NCBI GenBank assembly: GCA_020060485.1
Contig: JAGVAB010000150.1
Location: 1 to 17,815 of the forward strand
Direction of reading: 5' to 3'
DNA length: 17,815 nucleotides
DNA from: Anaerolineales bacterium
GTDB lineage: Bacteria > Chloroflexota > Anaerolineae > Anaerolineales > Anaerolineaceae
Part shown: piece by piece, positions 6,718-13,919 of the stretch
How the letters are laid out: each line of letters opens with the position of its first letter
Position numbering within the stretch: position 1 is the stretch's first letter
Translations under genes and position numbers: made by a program
Notes under the pieces: model-generated
The model's database searches: none
The model's input: only the letters and a program-made list of their open reading frames with translations
What the model was told of the DNA's origin: nothing

Positions 6718-8090
6718 TGACGACTGAAGTGTTCATTCCAAAACTTGGCCAAACAGTGGAGCAAGTCACCCTGGTCAAATGGCTGGTTGAGGACGGCATA
6801 AAGGTTTCCCAGGGGCAGGAAATCCTGGAAGTGGAAACGGACAAGGCTGTCTTCGCTGTGGAAGCTGCGGCAAAGGGTTGGCTGCACATCGGCCCGTATC
6901 AGGAGGGTGATGTTGTTCCCGTCCTGGCTGTGGTTGCCGTGATTGGCAAAGAAGATGAGAAGTTTGCAATTGCCGCAACGCAAGAAGCTGCCACCTCAAC
7001 TACAGCTCAAGCTGCGGTTGAGGAAAAACCAGCCATTGCGTTGCAGGTTGCGGCGGCTTCTGTCCCCGCTGCCGCGGTGGCAGAACATCCGGAGGTGTTT
7101 GCCTCGCCCCGCGCCCGAAAAATGGCGCGTGAAAACAATGTTGATGTGAGTCTTGTGAATCCCACTGGTGGCGAAGGTGTACGGGTGGTTGAGCGGGATG
7201 TGATTGAATACCTTGCGCAATTGCCCAGGGCAACGCCGGTTGCCCAACGCATGGCTGCCAACGAGGGAGTTGATTTGCGCTCGGTGAGCGGCAATGGGCC
7301 GGGGGGCAAGATCACCAAAGACGATGTGGCGCGTTCCATTCAGCCTGCGGCAGCCGGTTATGCAATGTCACCTGCAGCTGGCCTGCCAACGGCAGAAGTG
7401 GTTGAAACAATTCCATTGAAAGGTGTGCGGGCAGTGATCGCCGAGCGGATGGCGGTCAGTGTGCATACCTCCGCCCGGGTTACTTTGATGATGGAGATCG
7501 ATGCCACTGAACTGGTGGCGATGCGCGAACGTTTGAAAGCAAAGGTTGGTGACAGTTGGGGCTTCGCTCCCGGATACAATGATATTCTGGCGGTGATTGT
7601 GGCCAAAGCCTTGCGCCAATTCCCGTATATGAACGCTCGTCTGGCGGCAGATGCAATTGAAATTCTGGGTCATGTTAATATCGGCATGGCAGTGGATACT
7701 GAGCGCGGCTTGCTGGTTCCGGTGGTGCGGGATGTTGACCAGCAAAGCATCCGCCAATTTGGTGCTAACTTTCGCCAACTGGTGGATCGCGCCCGTAATG
7801 GCCGATCTTTGCCTGAAGATCTGAGCGGTGGAACCTTTACCATCACAAGCCTGGGTGCATTTGATATTGATGCATTCACCCCGGTCATCAATCTGCCTGA
7901 GTGTGCCATTTTGGGTGTGGGCCGGATCATGGCCAAACCGGTGGCGCGCGGCAATGAGGTGGTCATTCGCCAGATGTGGACATTGAGCCTGGTATTTGAC
8001 CATCGCCTGGTCGATGGCGCACCAGCCGCCCGCTTCTTGCAATACATCAAGGAATTGGTGGAAGAACCCTACCTGATTTTGGCGGTTTAA
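6717..8090 (+). CDS. Dihydrolipoamide acyltransferase (E2) with one lipoyl and two subunit-binding domains
   Basis: The 457-residue protein follows the E1 gene with a TAATG overlap. The lipoyl domain covers about 1-78, with the lipoylated lysine K43 in ETDKA. An Ala/Pro/Glu-rich flexible linker (82-124) follows. A first peripheral-subunit-binding domain (127-166, ASPRARKMARENNVDVSLV) has a divergent second half. A second (171-207, ATPVAQRMAANEGVDLRSV then GNGPGGKITKDDV) matches the canonical pattern well. The catalytic acetyltransferase domain (about 228-457) has the active-site motif DHRLVDG, with H429 and D433. E2 transfers the acyl group from lipoate to CoA and forms the complex core in the cytoplasm. 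Two binding domains in tandem are unusual; most bacterial E2s have one. No E3 gene follows, so a lipoamide dehydrogenase must come from elsewhere in the genome. Confidence 0.93.
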   Translation: MTTEVFIPKLGQTVEQVTLVKWLVEDGIKVSQGQEILEVETDKAVFAVEAAAKGWLHIGPYQEGDVVPVLAVVAVIGKEDEKFAIAATQEAATSTTAQAAVEEKPAIALQVAAASVPAAAVAEHPEVFASPRARKMARENNVDVSLVNPTGGEGVRVVERDVIEYLAQLPRATPVAQRMAANEGVDLRSVSGNGPGGKITKDDVARSIQPAAAGYAMSPAAGLPTAEVVETIPLKGVRAVIAERMAVSVHTSARVTLMMEIDATELVAMRERLKAKVGDSWGFAPGYNDILAVIVAKALRQFPYMNARLAADAIEILGHVNIGMAVDTERGLLVPVVRDVDQQSIRQFGANFRQLVDRARNGRSLPEDLSGGTFTITSLGAFDIDAFTPVINLPECAILGVGRIMAKPVARGNEVVIRQMWTLSLVFDHRLVDGAPAARFLQYIKELVEEPYLILAV

Positions 8091-8117
8091 GCTTCCGCTT
8101 TTTCCCGTTTGAAAATT

Positions 8118-8146
8118 TGGCCTTCTGTGTTTGAAATAGAAGGCCA
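8118..8146 (+). terminator. Hairpin after the E1-E2 operon, probable terminator
   Basis: TGGCCTTCT (8118-8126) and AGAAGGCCA (8138-8146) are exact reverse complements with an 11-base loop, 27 bases after the E2 stop. The nearest T-rich run (TATTTTTG, around 8163-8170) is displaced from the stem, so termination may be imperfect or factor-assisted. It lies between convergent operons and could act in both directions. Confidence 0.55.
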
Positions 8147-8241
8147 GATGATCTATATAGAGGTATTTTTGTCTCTTGCTTGCTGGCGTTCTTTTCGATT
8201 CAAAGCGGGGGTTGGTTTATTCCCGGGTCGTTGAGGGGACC

Positions 8242-8267
8242 AGTCTCAGGCTCATGTGCCTGAAACT
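8242..8267 (-). terminator. Hairpin immediately after the mannitol-dehydrogenase-family gene
   Basis: Read on the plus strand, AGTCTCAGGC (8242-8251) and GCCTGAAACT (8258-8267) pair with one mismatch around a 6-base loop. It starts one base beyond the minus-strand stop at 8269. There is no T-run on the minus strand side, so it may protect the 3' end or terminate weakly. Confidence 0.4.
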
Positions 8268-8268
8268 C

Positions 8269-9579
8269 TTACAAGCCCTTGAATAATTCCTGGGGGTCTC
8301 CCGCATGGGTGGCGTGCCAGTGGCGCAATCGGTCCAGCATTTCCATGATGAGAGCCAGTACAGCAATGACCTGGGGGTCTGAGGGACTCTGCTTCCACAA
8401 AGCCATCAACCGTTCGCTTGGATCCTTGGAAGCGTGCAGATAAGCAGGATCAAGAGCTGCCAGTGCGGCTGCTGCACCCAATGCATAACGAGCAGGCTGC
8501 ACACCTTCTGCAAATCCCAGTCGCATGGTGCCTGCCAGGCGGTCATCCCATCCCAGTTTGCGATCCAAATCTCGGCTCACGCGCTCAATTTGATCGGCCA
8601 GAAAAGGGTTGATCATTCGCTTGAGCAGGTCATCAGCGTACTCGGCATACCCTGCGGGTGTAAAAAGCGGGTCAATGCCCTGGTATCGATGGATGAGACT
8701 GGCCCCGGATTCTTCAATAAAGGCCCGGCGCAGGAAGGCCATCATGCCCTCAATTGCAGGGAGGTCTGCCACTTGTTTGGCGCCCAAAAGAGCGCCGAGA
8801 TAGCCACCCAGCGCATGAGTGGCGTTATGGCCAAACAATTTGGCTTCTTCAAATGGCAAAAGATCATCCTTTTCAATAAAGGAAGTGATGCCGCGTTGGA
8901 AACCTGGTTCTTCAAAGCGGATGCGCGAAATCAGGATGCGGTTAAAAGATTCCACCAGGAAGGCCCGCTCGATCCCGGGCATCATCGGCACCAAATTCAA
9001 GGCTTGCATCTCGGATGGATCGTTGATCACCCCGCTCATTTTTCCAATCACGGTGTTGACAATACACACCAGCTGCTTGACAGAATCCTGTTCTGCAAGA
9101 GGGATTTCTGCCATGATGTGTTTTTGCAGAATTTCGGCCGCGTGGTTATGATTCTCGGCGGTATAGATGACAGCCTGCGGCCCGTCCTGTCTGGCTTTGG
9201 TTCGCAGGCCAGCCGCCAGTATTCGGCTGATGGTCTCCGGGCCGGAGGAATTGCAGTAGAAGGAGACACCGGGTACCGCTGTGGCGATTTCCCGTGCGGC
9301 GGCCACCAAATCCACCAAAGCTTGACGGTCGGCTTCCACCCCGGGATGATAAATTTCAACAGGTCCAACCTGTACAGATTCGATATGGTCGGGGTGAGCA
9401 ATATTGATGTTCACAAGGCCATTATTTTGACGCACCCGGCGAACAGTCTCCGGAACGACCTCCGCTACCACCAGCCGGTCAAAGAGCCCTGAGGATTGCG
9501 CTTCGTAAAGGAAGAGACCTGTCTGGATTGCTCCGAGTCCAAAACCAAGAAAAATCCTTTCCTTTTCAGTCGCGATCAT
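8269..9579 (-). CDS. Mannitol dehydrogenase / hexitol-phosphate dehydrogenase family protein
   Basis: The 436-residue protein has an N-terminal Rossmann domain (FLGFGLGAIQTG, 10-21) with an acidic residue after the second strand (VVAEV, 37-41), suggesting NAD(H). The second domain carries the family's catalytic pattern K247-x4-N252-x2-H255 (KLFGHNATH). AENHNHAAEI (141-150) matches another conserved segment of the family. Relatives are mannitol-1-phosphate 5-dehydrogenase and the long-chain polyol dehydrogenases, which interconvert hexitols or their phosphates with the ketose. It starts inside the stop codon of the upstream dehydrogenase gene (ATGA, four-base overlap), so the two are translationally coupled and probably catalyse consecutive redox steps. 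The exact polyol or polyol phosphate cannot be read from the sequence. Confidence 0.8.
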   Translation of the reverse strand: MIATEKERIFLGFGLGAIQTGLFLYEAQSSGLFDRLVVAEVVPETVRRVRQNNGLVNINIAHPDHIESVQVGPVEIYHPGVEADRQALVDLVAAAREIATAVPGVSFYCNSSGPETISRILAAGLRTKARQDGPQAVIYTAENHNHAAEILQKHIMAEIPLAEQDSVKQLVCIVNTVIGKMSGVINDPSEMQALNLVPMMPGIERAFLVESFNRILISRIRFEEPGFQRGITSFIEKDDLLPFEEAKLFGHNATHALGGYLGALLGAKQVADLPAIEGMMAFLRRAFIEESGASLIHRYQGIDPLFTPAGYAEYADDLLKRMINPFLADQIERVSRDLDRKLGWDDRLAGTMRLGFAEGVQPARYALGAAAALAALDPAYLHASKDPSERLMALWKQSPSDPQVIAVLALIMEMLDRLRHWHATHAGDPQELFKGL

Positions 9580-10868
9580 TTAGCAACCCCATCTTCTGCC
9601 AGGTAGGACTGCTCATCTGCTGCATCCCAGCGAAGGACTGACAAAATTTCCCTGGTCTTGCGGTGCGGATAGACGACCGCCTTGCCGTCAATGGTTTGCG
9701 CTTTGATCATCTTTAAGAAATCCGGGGCATGCTCAAGATCACCAATCCGGGTGATATGGGCGGAGGGTTCGATCATGCCGGAGGCAATCAATTCCAGAGA
9801 GCGGGCCATGTCCCACGGATAGCCGCCAGATGAACCGGTGACGTTCATTTCGCGATAATGAATGGCCAGGGTGTCCAGAGGGATGAGTTCCTGGCCGCGC
9901 GGCAAACCGCCGAACAAATTCAACACCCCGCCGCGCCCGACAATTTCCTGGGACATGCTGATCGCTTTGGCAGATCCAACAGCCACGACGACGTCATCGG
10001 CGCCATTTCCGCTGGTCAGTTCCGATATCACATTGGCCAGGTTTTCCTGGCCGGTTTGTACCAGTCGCAGCGCAATCCCTGCTTTTTCTGCACGGGTGCG
10101 GAACAGATGCTCGACATATTCAAGCCGGTCACTGATTAGGTCGCATACCACGATAACACGCGGACGATAGCTTAGGCCAATGTCCACGTGCATGCGCCCC
10201 ATGATCCCGGCGCCAATCACGACCATTACGCCGTCCGGTTTGATCCCTTTGAGGACGGACCGCGGGGCAAGCGGATCATCATGCCAGAGGTGTACATGAT
10301 GATCCTGGGCAGAAACACAACAGGAGAGTGGTTCGGTCAAAGCCGCATGGGCATAAGGCATTGCCTGGTCGGGTATCCGCAGCAGGCATTCCGCCGCCAG
10401 AGCTTCTTCGGTGATCAGCATGTATTCTGCCAGATGTCCTGGTAAAGTGTAGCCAGCAGCAACCTTGTGCACGCCGAAACCGCCATTGGCATATCGGTCG
10501 AGATTTCGGATTGGGGCATGGTCAATGGCTGGCTGGAGCACATAGCGCTCACCAGGAGAATATTTTGCGTTCAGCGCTTCTCCAACCTGAACCAGGGTTA
10601 ATGAACCCTCATCTCCAAGGATGGCCGGGTAGGAGGAAAGGTCGCGGCCATACATCAGGGGGTGGGCTCCGCCCTGGTCAATCAGCTTCAGCAAGGATGT
10701 GCAAATGCCGGCGCAATCAACCCGGGCAAGCAGCTCATTGGCGCCAGGCCGGGGTACAGGCACCTGGCGTATCGCCAGATGTTCCCAGCCTGCGCCGTCA
10801 AGAACAAGCGCACGCATTTTAGCAGGTATCTCTCCCGCGGGCATTCCGGTTTCAGGTGTTGAATTCAT
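9576..10868 (-). CDS. Medium-chain (MDR) alcohol/polyol dehydrogenase, L-sorbose-1-phosphate reductase-like
   Basis: The 430-residue protein has a GroES-like catalytic domain and a Rossmann domain (VVIGAGIMG, 216-224, with Asp after the second strand in VVCD, suggesting NAD(H)). The catalytic zinc cysteine is C56 (AGICTS). The usual GHE zinc motif reads GDEG (85-88), so Asp86 replaces the His ligand. E179 (TEP) is the likely further ligand. The four-cysteine structural zinc loop is absent. Length and these features recall the COG1063 group that includes sorbitol dehydrogenases and SorE-type L-sorbose-1-phosphate reductase; that finer assignment is inference. GGAGG precedes the ATG. It is coupled by ATGA to the mannitol-dehydrogenase-family gene and has its own candidate promoter. 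Confidence 0.78.
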   Translation of the reverse strand: MNSTPETGMPAGEIPAKMRALVLDGAGWEHLAIRQVPVPRPGANELLARVDCAGICTSLLKLIDQGGAHPLMYGRDLSSYPAILGDEGSLTLVQVGEALNAKYSPGERYVLQPAIDHAPIRNLDRYANGGFGVHKVAAGYTLPGHLAEYMLITEEALAAECLLRIPDQAMPYAHAALTEPLSCCVSAQDHHVHLWHDDPLAPRSVLKGIKPDGVMVVIGAGIMGRMHVDIGLSYRPRVIVVCDLISDRLEYVEHLFRTRAEKAGIALRLVQTGQENLANVISELTSGNGADDVVVAVGSAKAISMSQEIVGRGGVLNLFGGLPRGQELIPLDTLAIHYREMNVTGSSGGYPWDMARSLELIASGMIEPSAHITRIGDLEHAPDFLKMIKAQTIDGKAVVYPHRKTREILSVLRWDAADEQSYLAEDGVAK

Positions 10869-10870
10869 AC

Positions 10871-10877
10871 GACCTCC
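10871..10877 (-). promoter_or_regulatory. Ribosome binding site of the MDR dehydrogenase
   Basis: On the minus strand GGAGGTC lies 2 bases before the ATG (first base 10868) and confirms this start over internal methionines at residues 9 and 18. Confidence 0.6.
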
Positions 10878-10890
10878 ATAAATTGGCTGG

Positions 10891-10924
10891 ACGACCTATG
10901 CGTATAGACATACATTCAAGTCGT
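10891..10924. promoter_or_regulatory. Nested dyad in the leader of the MDR dehydrogenase gene
   Basis: ACGAC (10891-10895)/GTCGT (10920-10924) and GTAT (10902-10905)/ATAC (10910-10913) share one centre at 10907.5. The motif ACGACCT is repeated directly at 10869-10875 and 10891-10897. This suggests a regulator site different from the LacI-type operator. The evidence is symmetry only. Confidence 0.3.
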
Positions 10925-10979
10925 GATTTTTCAAACGATTCCGACCATTTCGTTAATATGCCCTGCTCCTGCGTTCTTC

Positions 10980-11009
10980 ATTATAAATTGGGAACGACCA
11001 GTATTTCAG
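10980..11009 (-). promoter_or_regulatory. Candidate promoter for the two-dehydrogenase operon
   Basis: On the minus strand CTGAAA (11009-11004) is followed after 18 bases by a perfect TATAAT (10985-10980). Transcription would start near 10973, giving a leader of about 105 bases before the ATG. The -35 is 4/6. Confidence 0.5.
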
Positions 11010-11020
11010 GTATTGATTTC

Positions 11021-12232
11021 TTAATGACCAGAATGTTTCCCTTCAGGCAGGACAGAGAGGATTTCGCTGAGTCTCATTCCATCCTTGGGAATGTATTGTC
11101 TCCAATACAGGATTGATTTCTCTATTTCTTCTACAGCATCATAAATATTGCCAGCAGTGCTGATGAAAGGTTCCAGGGTGAGCATAATTTCCGGGTATTG
11201 GGGTGGGAAGCCATCCTGATCCTCTTTTTCATACGATTGAGCAATGCTTTGCAGGACTTCCCCTGCGCGAATGATGCCGTTTGTATTATATTCTGGAGAG
11301 AACGGCCAATGCGGAGATGATTTTCCGTCGCTTTGCTGCAAATGAATGATGGGCGAATAACCTGCCAATTCTCGCAGCCATGCATGTACACTGCCATCTT
11401 CAGGGGAGGCAAACAGGTAATCATATCCTTCCCATTGTTCCTGGATCTGTTCAATTGCCTGTTTTTTGGAAATGCTGCCATTTACTGCCTGATTAAAAAT
11501 GTCCATGGCTTTTCTGGGGCCTACCCAGACGCGTTTGCAAGGCTTGGCAGCCGCTTTACATTCGATCCATGTTTCTATCTGTTCGATGGATGGTTTTTGG
11601 AAATACTGCTGTCCATTCATGTGGCCGACATCCAGGGTCAAATAGAATGGCGCAGCCGCTTCTTGTGTCACGGATTTCAGCAATGTTTTGGAGCCTTGAA
11701 TGGTCCATGGGGGCTGGTGAGGTGAATACATTTGTTCAATCCCCATTGAAGAAAGACCAATTATTTTTGCGTATGCAGCCAGTTCTGCCAGCTCGGAAAA
11801 CAGAATATTCAAGTCATTCTGGTATTCTTCGGGGTTTTGTAATGCCGGTTCATGAATGCCATGGGCAAAAAAGCCCAGACCTGCATCCAGCTGTCTGGCA
11901 GTATCTGCCTGCTTCTTGAACCATTTATCACGGAATCTTAGTCGTACCCGCTCATCTGTATGGACAAGCCCCAGGGTGGCATATGTGCCATGACCGGAAT
12001 AGAGATTGGCGACCTTAACCCCAAGTTTTTCAGATTGTTTTTTGACCTCAGAAATCCAGTCTGCAGTATATTCATCGCCCATATAGAGGGGGTCACATTC
12101 AGTATCCGCGCTTGCCTCGACGAGGGTAAGACCCATATCCCTGATTAACGACATCCAATCGACTGGTCTGGTCCAGCGTTTGGACGCAAAACAATTATCG
12201 ATTGCCAGAGAGATACGAGGATCAATTGACAT
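11021..12232 (-). CDS. TIM-barrel sugar (phosphate) isomerase/epimerase, xylose-isomerase-like fold
   Basis: From the preferred start the protein has 403 residues. Putative metal ligands are E166 (GIEQMY), D201 and H204 (LDVGHM), H297 and D302 (HLQQSD), and E354 (TLEPF). The spacing E-x34-D-x2-H is identical to that in the other isomerase of this cluster, although the rest of the two proteins differs clearly. This one has an insertion before the HLQQSD strand (about 225-285). It probably isomerises or epimerises a keto/aldo sugar or its phosphate; the substrate is unknown. Two ATGs are possible: 12244 and 12232. The second has a weak GGA about 11 bases upstream, the first has no useful site. 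In both cases the gene overlaps the end of the aldolase gene, indicating coupling. Confidence 0.75.
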   Translation of the reverse strand: MSIDPRISLAIDNCFASKRWTRPVDWMSLIRDMGLTLVEASADTECDPLYMGDEYTADWISEVKKQSEKLGVKVANLYSGHGTYATLGLVHTDERVRLRFRDKWFKKQADTARQLDAGLGFFAHGIHEPALQNPEEYQNDLNILFSELAELAAYAKIIGLSSMGIEQMYSPHQPPWTIQGSKTLLKSVTQEAAAPFYLTLDVGHMNGQQYFQKPSIEQIETWIECKAAAKPCKRVWVGPRKAMDIFNQAVNGSISKKQAIEQIQEQWEGYDYLFASPEDGSVHAWLRELAGYSPIIHLQQSDGKSSPHWPFSPEYNTNGIIRAGEVLQSIAQSYEKEDQDGFPPQYPEIMLTLEPFISTAGNIYDAVEEIEKSILYWRQYIPKDGMRLSEILSVLPEGKHSGH

Positions 12233-12962
12233 TGGCTTTATCATCCATATTAAAAAGTTCTGTCAGTGAGCGAAATTTTCCAACGGCTCCCGCTATGGCA
12301 AGATTGCGGGTTTCGATCACCTGGTCCAAATCCTTAATGAATTTTTGTGTAATGGTTTTGCAATTTCCGAGCTGCAAGGATACCACCACAGAATGGGCCA
12401 TACATTCCACCATTTGCATTAATTCAACAGCTTCAAAAATGCTGTTGAGGCTGCAGATCAGCGCCCCGTGGTTTTCCATCAAGAAGCCATTTGACTGATC
12501 GATGACCTGGTCAAACTGGATGGATAGTGCTTCGGTGATTGGGGTTTCATAGGGAACCATCAACATTGGCCCAACTTCAAGGACAGGCTCTGGAAGAAAG
12601 GGTTTTGACAGCAAATCGGAATTCGCAATTGCAAACCCTGTCAATATTGGCGGGTGGGCGTGAACGATTGCTTTGACATCGGGTCGTTTTCGCATGATGC
12701 GGACATGAAAAGGCGTTTCACCTGTGGGTTTCTTTTTACCAGGCGCAAAAACCGTATCGCCGTTCAAATTCACTGCGCAAATATCATTAAAAACCATGGT
12801 GCGCTTTGGTGTCTTGGTTGGTGTGATCAGGATCAAATCTTCGTCAACCCGCAGTGACAAATTGCCGCCCGCTGAAGTTACATACCCGATTTCTGCCAAT
12901 CTGTGGCAGGCTTTAACAAGTTCATTGATTTCATTTGCAAACTTTGATTGAATGTCGATCAT
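12222..12962 (-). CDS. Class II aldolase (fuculose/rhamnulose-1-phosphate aldolase family)
   Basis: The 246-residue length is typical of the zinc-dependent class II aldolase/adducin family. The visible signature is SAGGNLSLR (30-38) for phosphate binding, E82 (GETPFH) as the probable catalytic acid/base, and the zinc ligands H101 and H103 (HAHPP) and H165 (ENHGAL). Such enzymes cleave ketose-1-phosphates to dihydroxyacetone phosphate and an aldehyde (L-lactaldehyde from 6-deoxyhexuloses), or epimerise pentulose phosphates. With a rhamnulokinase-like kinase nearby, a 1-phosphate aldolase is the likely role. The ATG at 12962 is chosen because it overlaps the mutarotase stop by one base (TAATG) and has AAAGGA upstream; a longer reading to 13001 would run into the mutarotase. 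Confidence 0.85.
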   Translation of the reverse strand: MIDIQSKFANEINELVKACHRLAEIGYVTSAGGNLSLRVDEDLILITPTKTPKRTMVFNDICAVNLNGDTVFAPGKKKPTGETPFHVRIMRKRPDVKAIVHAHPPILTGFAIANSDLLSKPFLPEPVLEVGPMLMVPYETPITEALSIQFDQVIDQSNGFLMENHGALICSLNSIFEAVELMQMVECMAHSVVVSLQLGNCKTITQKFIKDLDQVIETRNLAIAGAVGKFRSLTELFNMDDKANVN

Positions 12963-13918
12963 TAAGTATTTCCTTTGTCTACTTTGATATTCAAATACCA
13001 CCCGGATTCACTGTTGGGAGGCAGCACGCTGTTCATTCCATGCAGTTTTGCAATATCCGGCCGGTCAAAGGCGCCTGTGCAAGGTTCCAGGAACAAACAG
13101 CGGATGTTCAATTCTCCCCCCTCTGCCTGAATTGCGCCAATGTAAGGAACTTCTTCTTTCGGAAATTCAACCCGCAGCCTGTGGCCATCCGGGTAAAGAA
13201 TTTCTCCCCAACCTTCAGGCAATGGGTCGGCAAAATAGAATTTCTGATAATCATTGGCTTCCGGGCCTCGATGAATTCGGACATCATAGACCGTGTCATC
13301 CTGTTTGTGAACCAGTGGATATTCGAAAGTGTCTCCATACGTTCCAATCAATTGGCTGTCCGACATGGTGACATAAGCTTTTTTCAAGCCATCCGGGAAG
13401 TTCAGGGCGCAGCCTTTCTGGCTGGCGATCATCATATGTGCTGCCCAAATATAATCCATTGGGAAGGGCGACATATTTCGCACAGTGTAATCTGCTTTCA
13501 AGGTGCAGGGCTGCGCTATGCTCACGCGTTTTGACAAGGTGTATGGCAGGCGAACACCATGTGTGTGGAATTCAATATCATCCTTTCCGATCGTGTAATT
13601 CCAGGGGAGAGCCCATACCTCTCCGTGATCGGGCAGTCTGGTTCCCAGCCAGGGCTCTGCATCATAGAAGCACTGATCGATGTTGGGGAACATTTCATCT
13701 ACCCCCGCACAATCACCCAGCAGATAATCCTGAGCATATTCTGCTTCGGGATACGCAGCATGAGAAGATTGCAGAATAAACTCTTTGCCTGTTGGTTTGT
13801 ATATCAGGGAGCACAACTTTGCTCCCTGCGCAGGCAAAAAAGTGGCACAAATTGTCTCGTTCTCAATCTTCAAACAGAATATACCCTTGTAGGTTGATTC
13901 TGATATCTCAATGCTCAT
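12962..13918 (-). CDS. Aldose 1-epimerase (galactose mutarotase-like) family protein
   Basis: The 318-residue beta-sandwich protein has the mutarotase pattern: HGEVWALPW (98-106) with H98, a second candidate catalytic histidine H161 (WAAHMM), and the catalytic glutamate E278 (FLEPCTG). These enzymes interconvert alpha and beta anomers and feed the correct anomer to the isomerase. The start at 13918 is preferred to an upstream ATG at 13996: it lies one base after the stop of the preceding isomerase, AGGG is suitably placed upstream, and the extra 26 residues would overlap that gene. It is the second gene of the four-gene operon. The sugar specificity is unknown. Confidence in the fold is high; the enzymatic label follows the three conserved residues. 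Confidence 0.8.
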   Translation of the reverse strand: MSIEISESTYKGIFCLKIENETICATFLPAQGAKLCSLIYKPTGKEFILQSSHAAYPEAEYAQDYLLGDCAGVDEMFPNIDQCFYDAEPWLGTRLPDHGEVWALPWNYTIGKDDIEFHTHGVRLPYTLSKRVSIAQPCTLKADYTVRNMSPFPMDYIWAAHMMIASQKGCALNFPDGLKKAYVTMSDSQLIGTYGDTFEYPLVHKQDDTVYDVRIHRGPEANDYQKFYFADPLPEGWGEILYPDGHRLRVEFPKEEVPYIGAIQAEGGELNIRCLFLEPCTGAFDRPDIAKLHGMNSVLPPNSESGWYLNIKVDKGNT

Positions 13919-13919
13919 A

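Noticed and set aside
8434..9492. 352-codon open frame on the plus strand opposite the mannitol-dehydrogenase-family gene
   Set aside because: Rich in Cys, His and Gln with no domain pattern; the opposite strand encodes a complete family member with catalytic residues.
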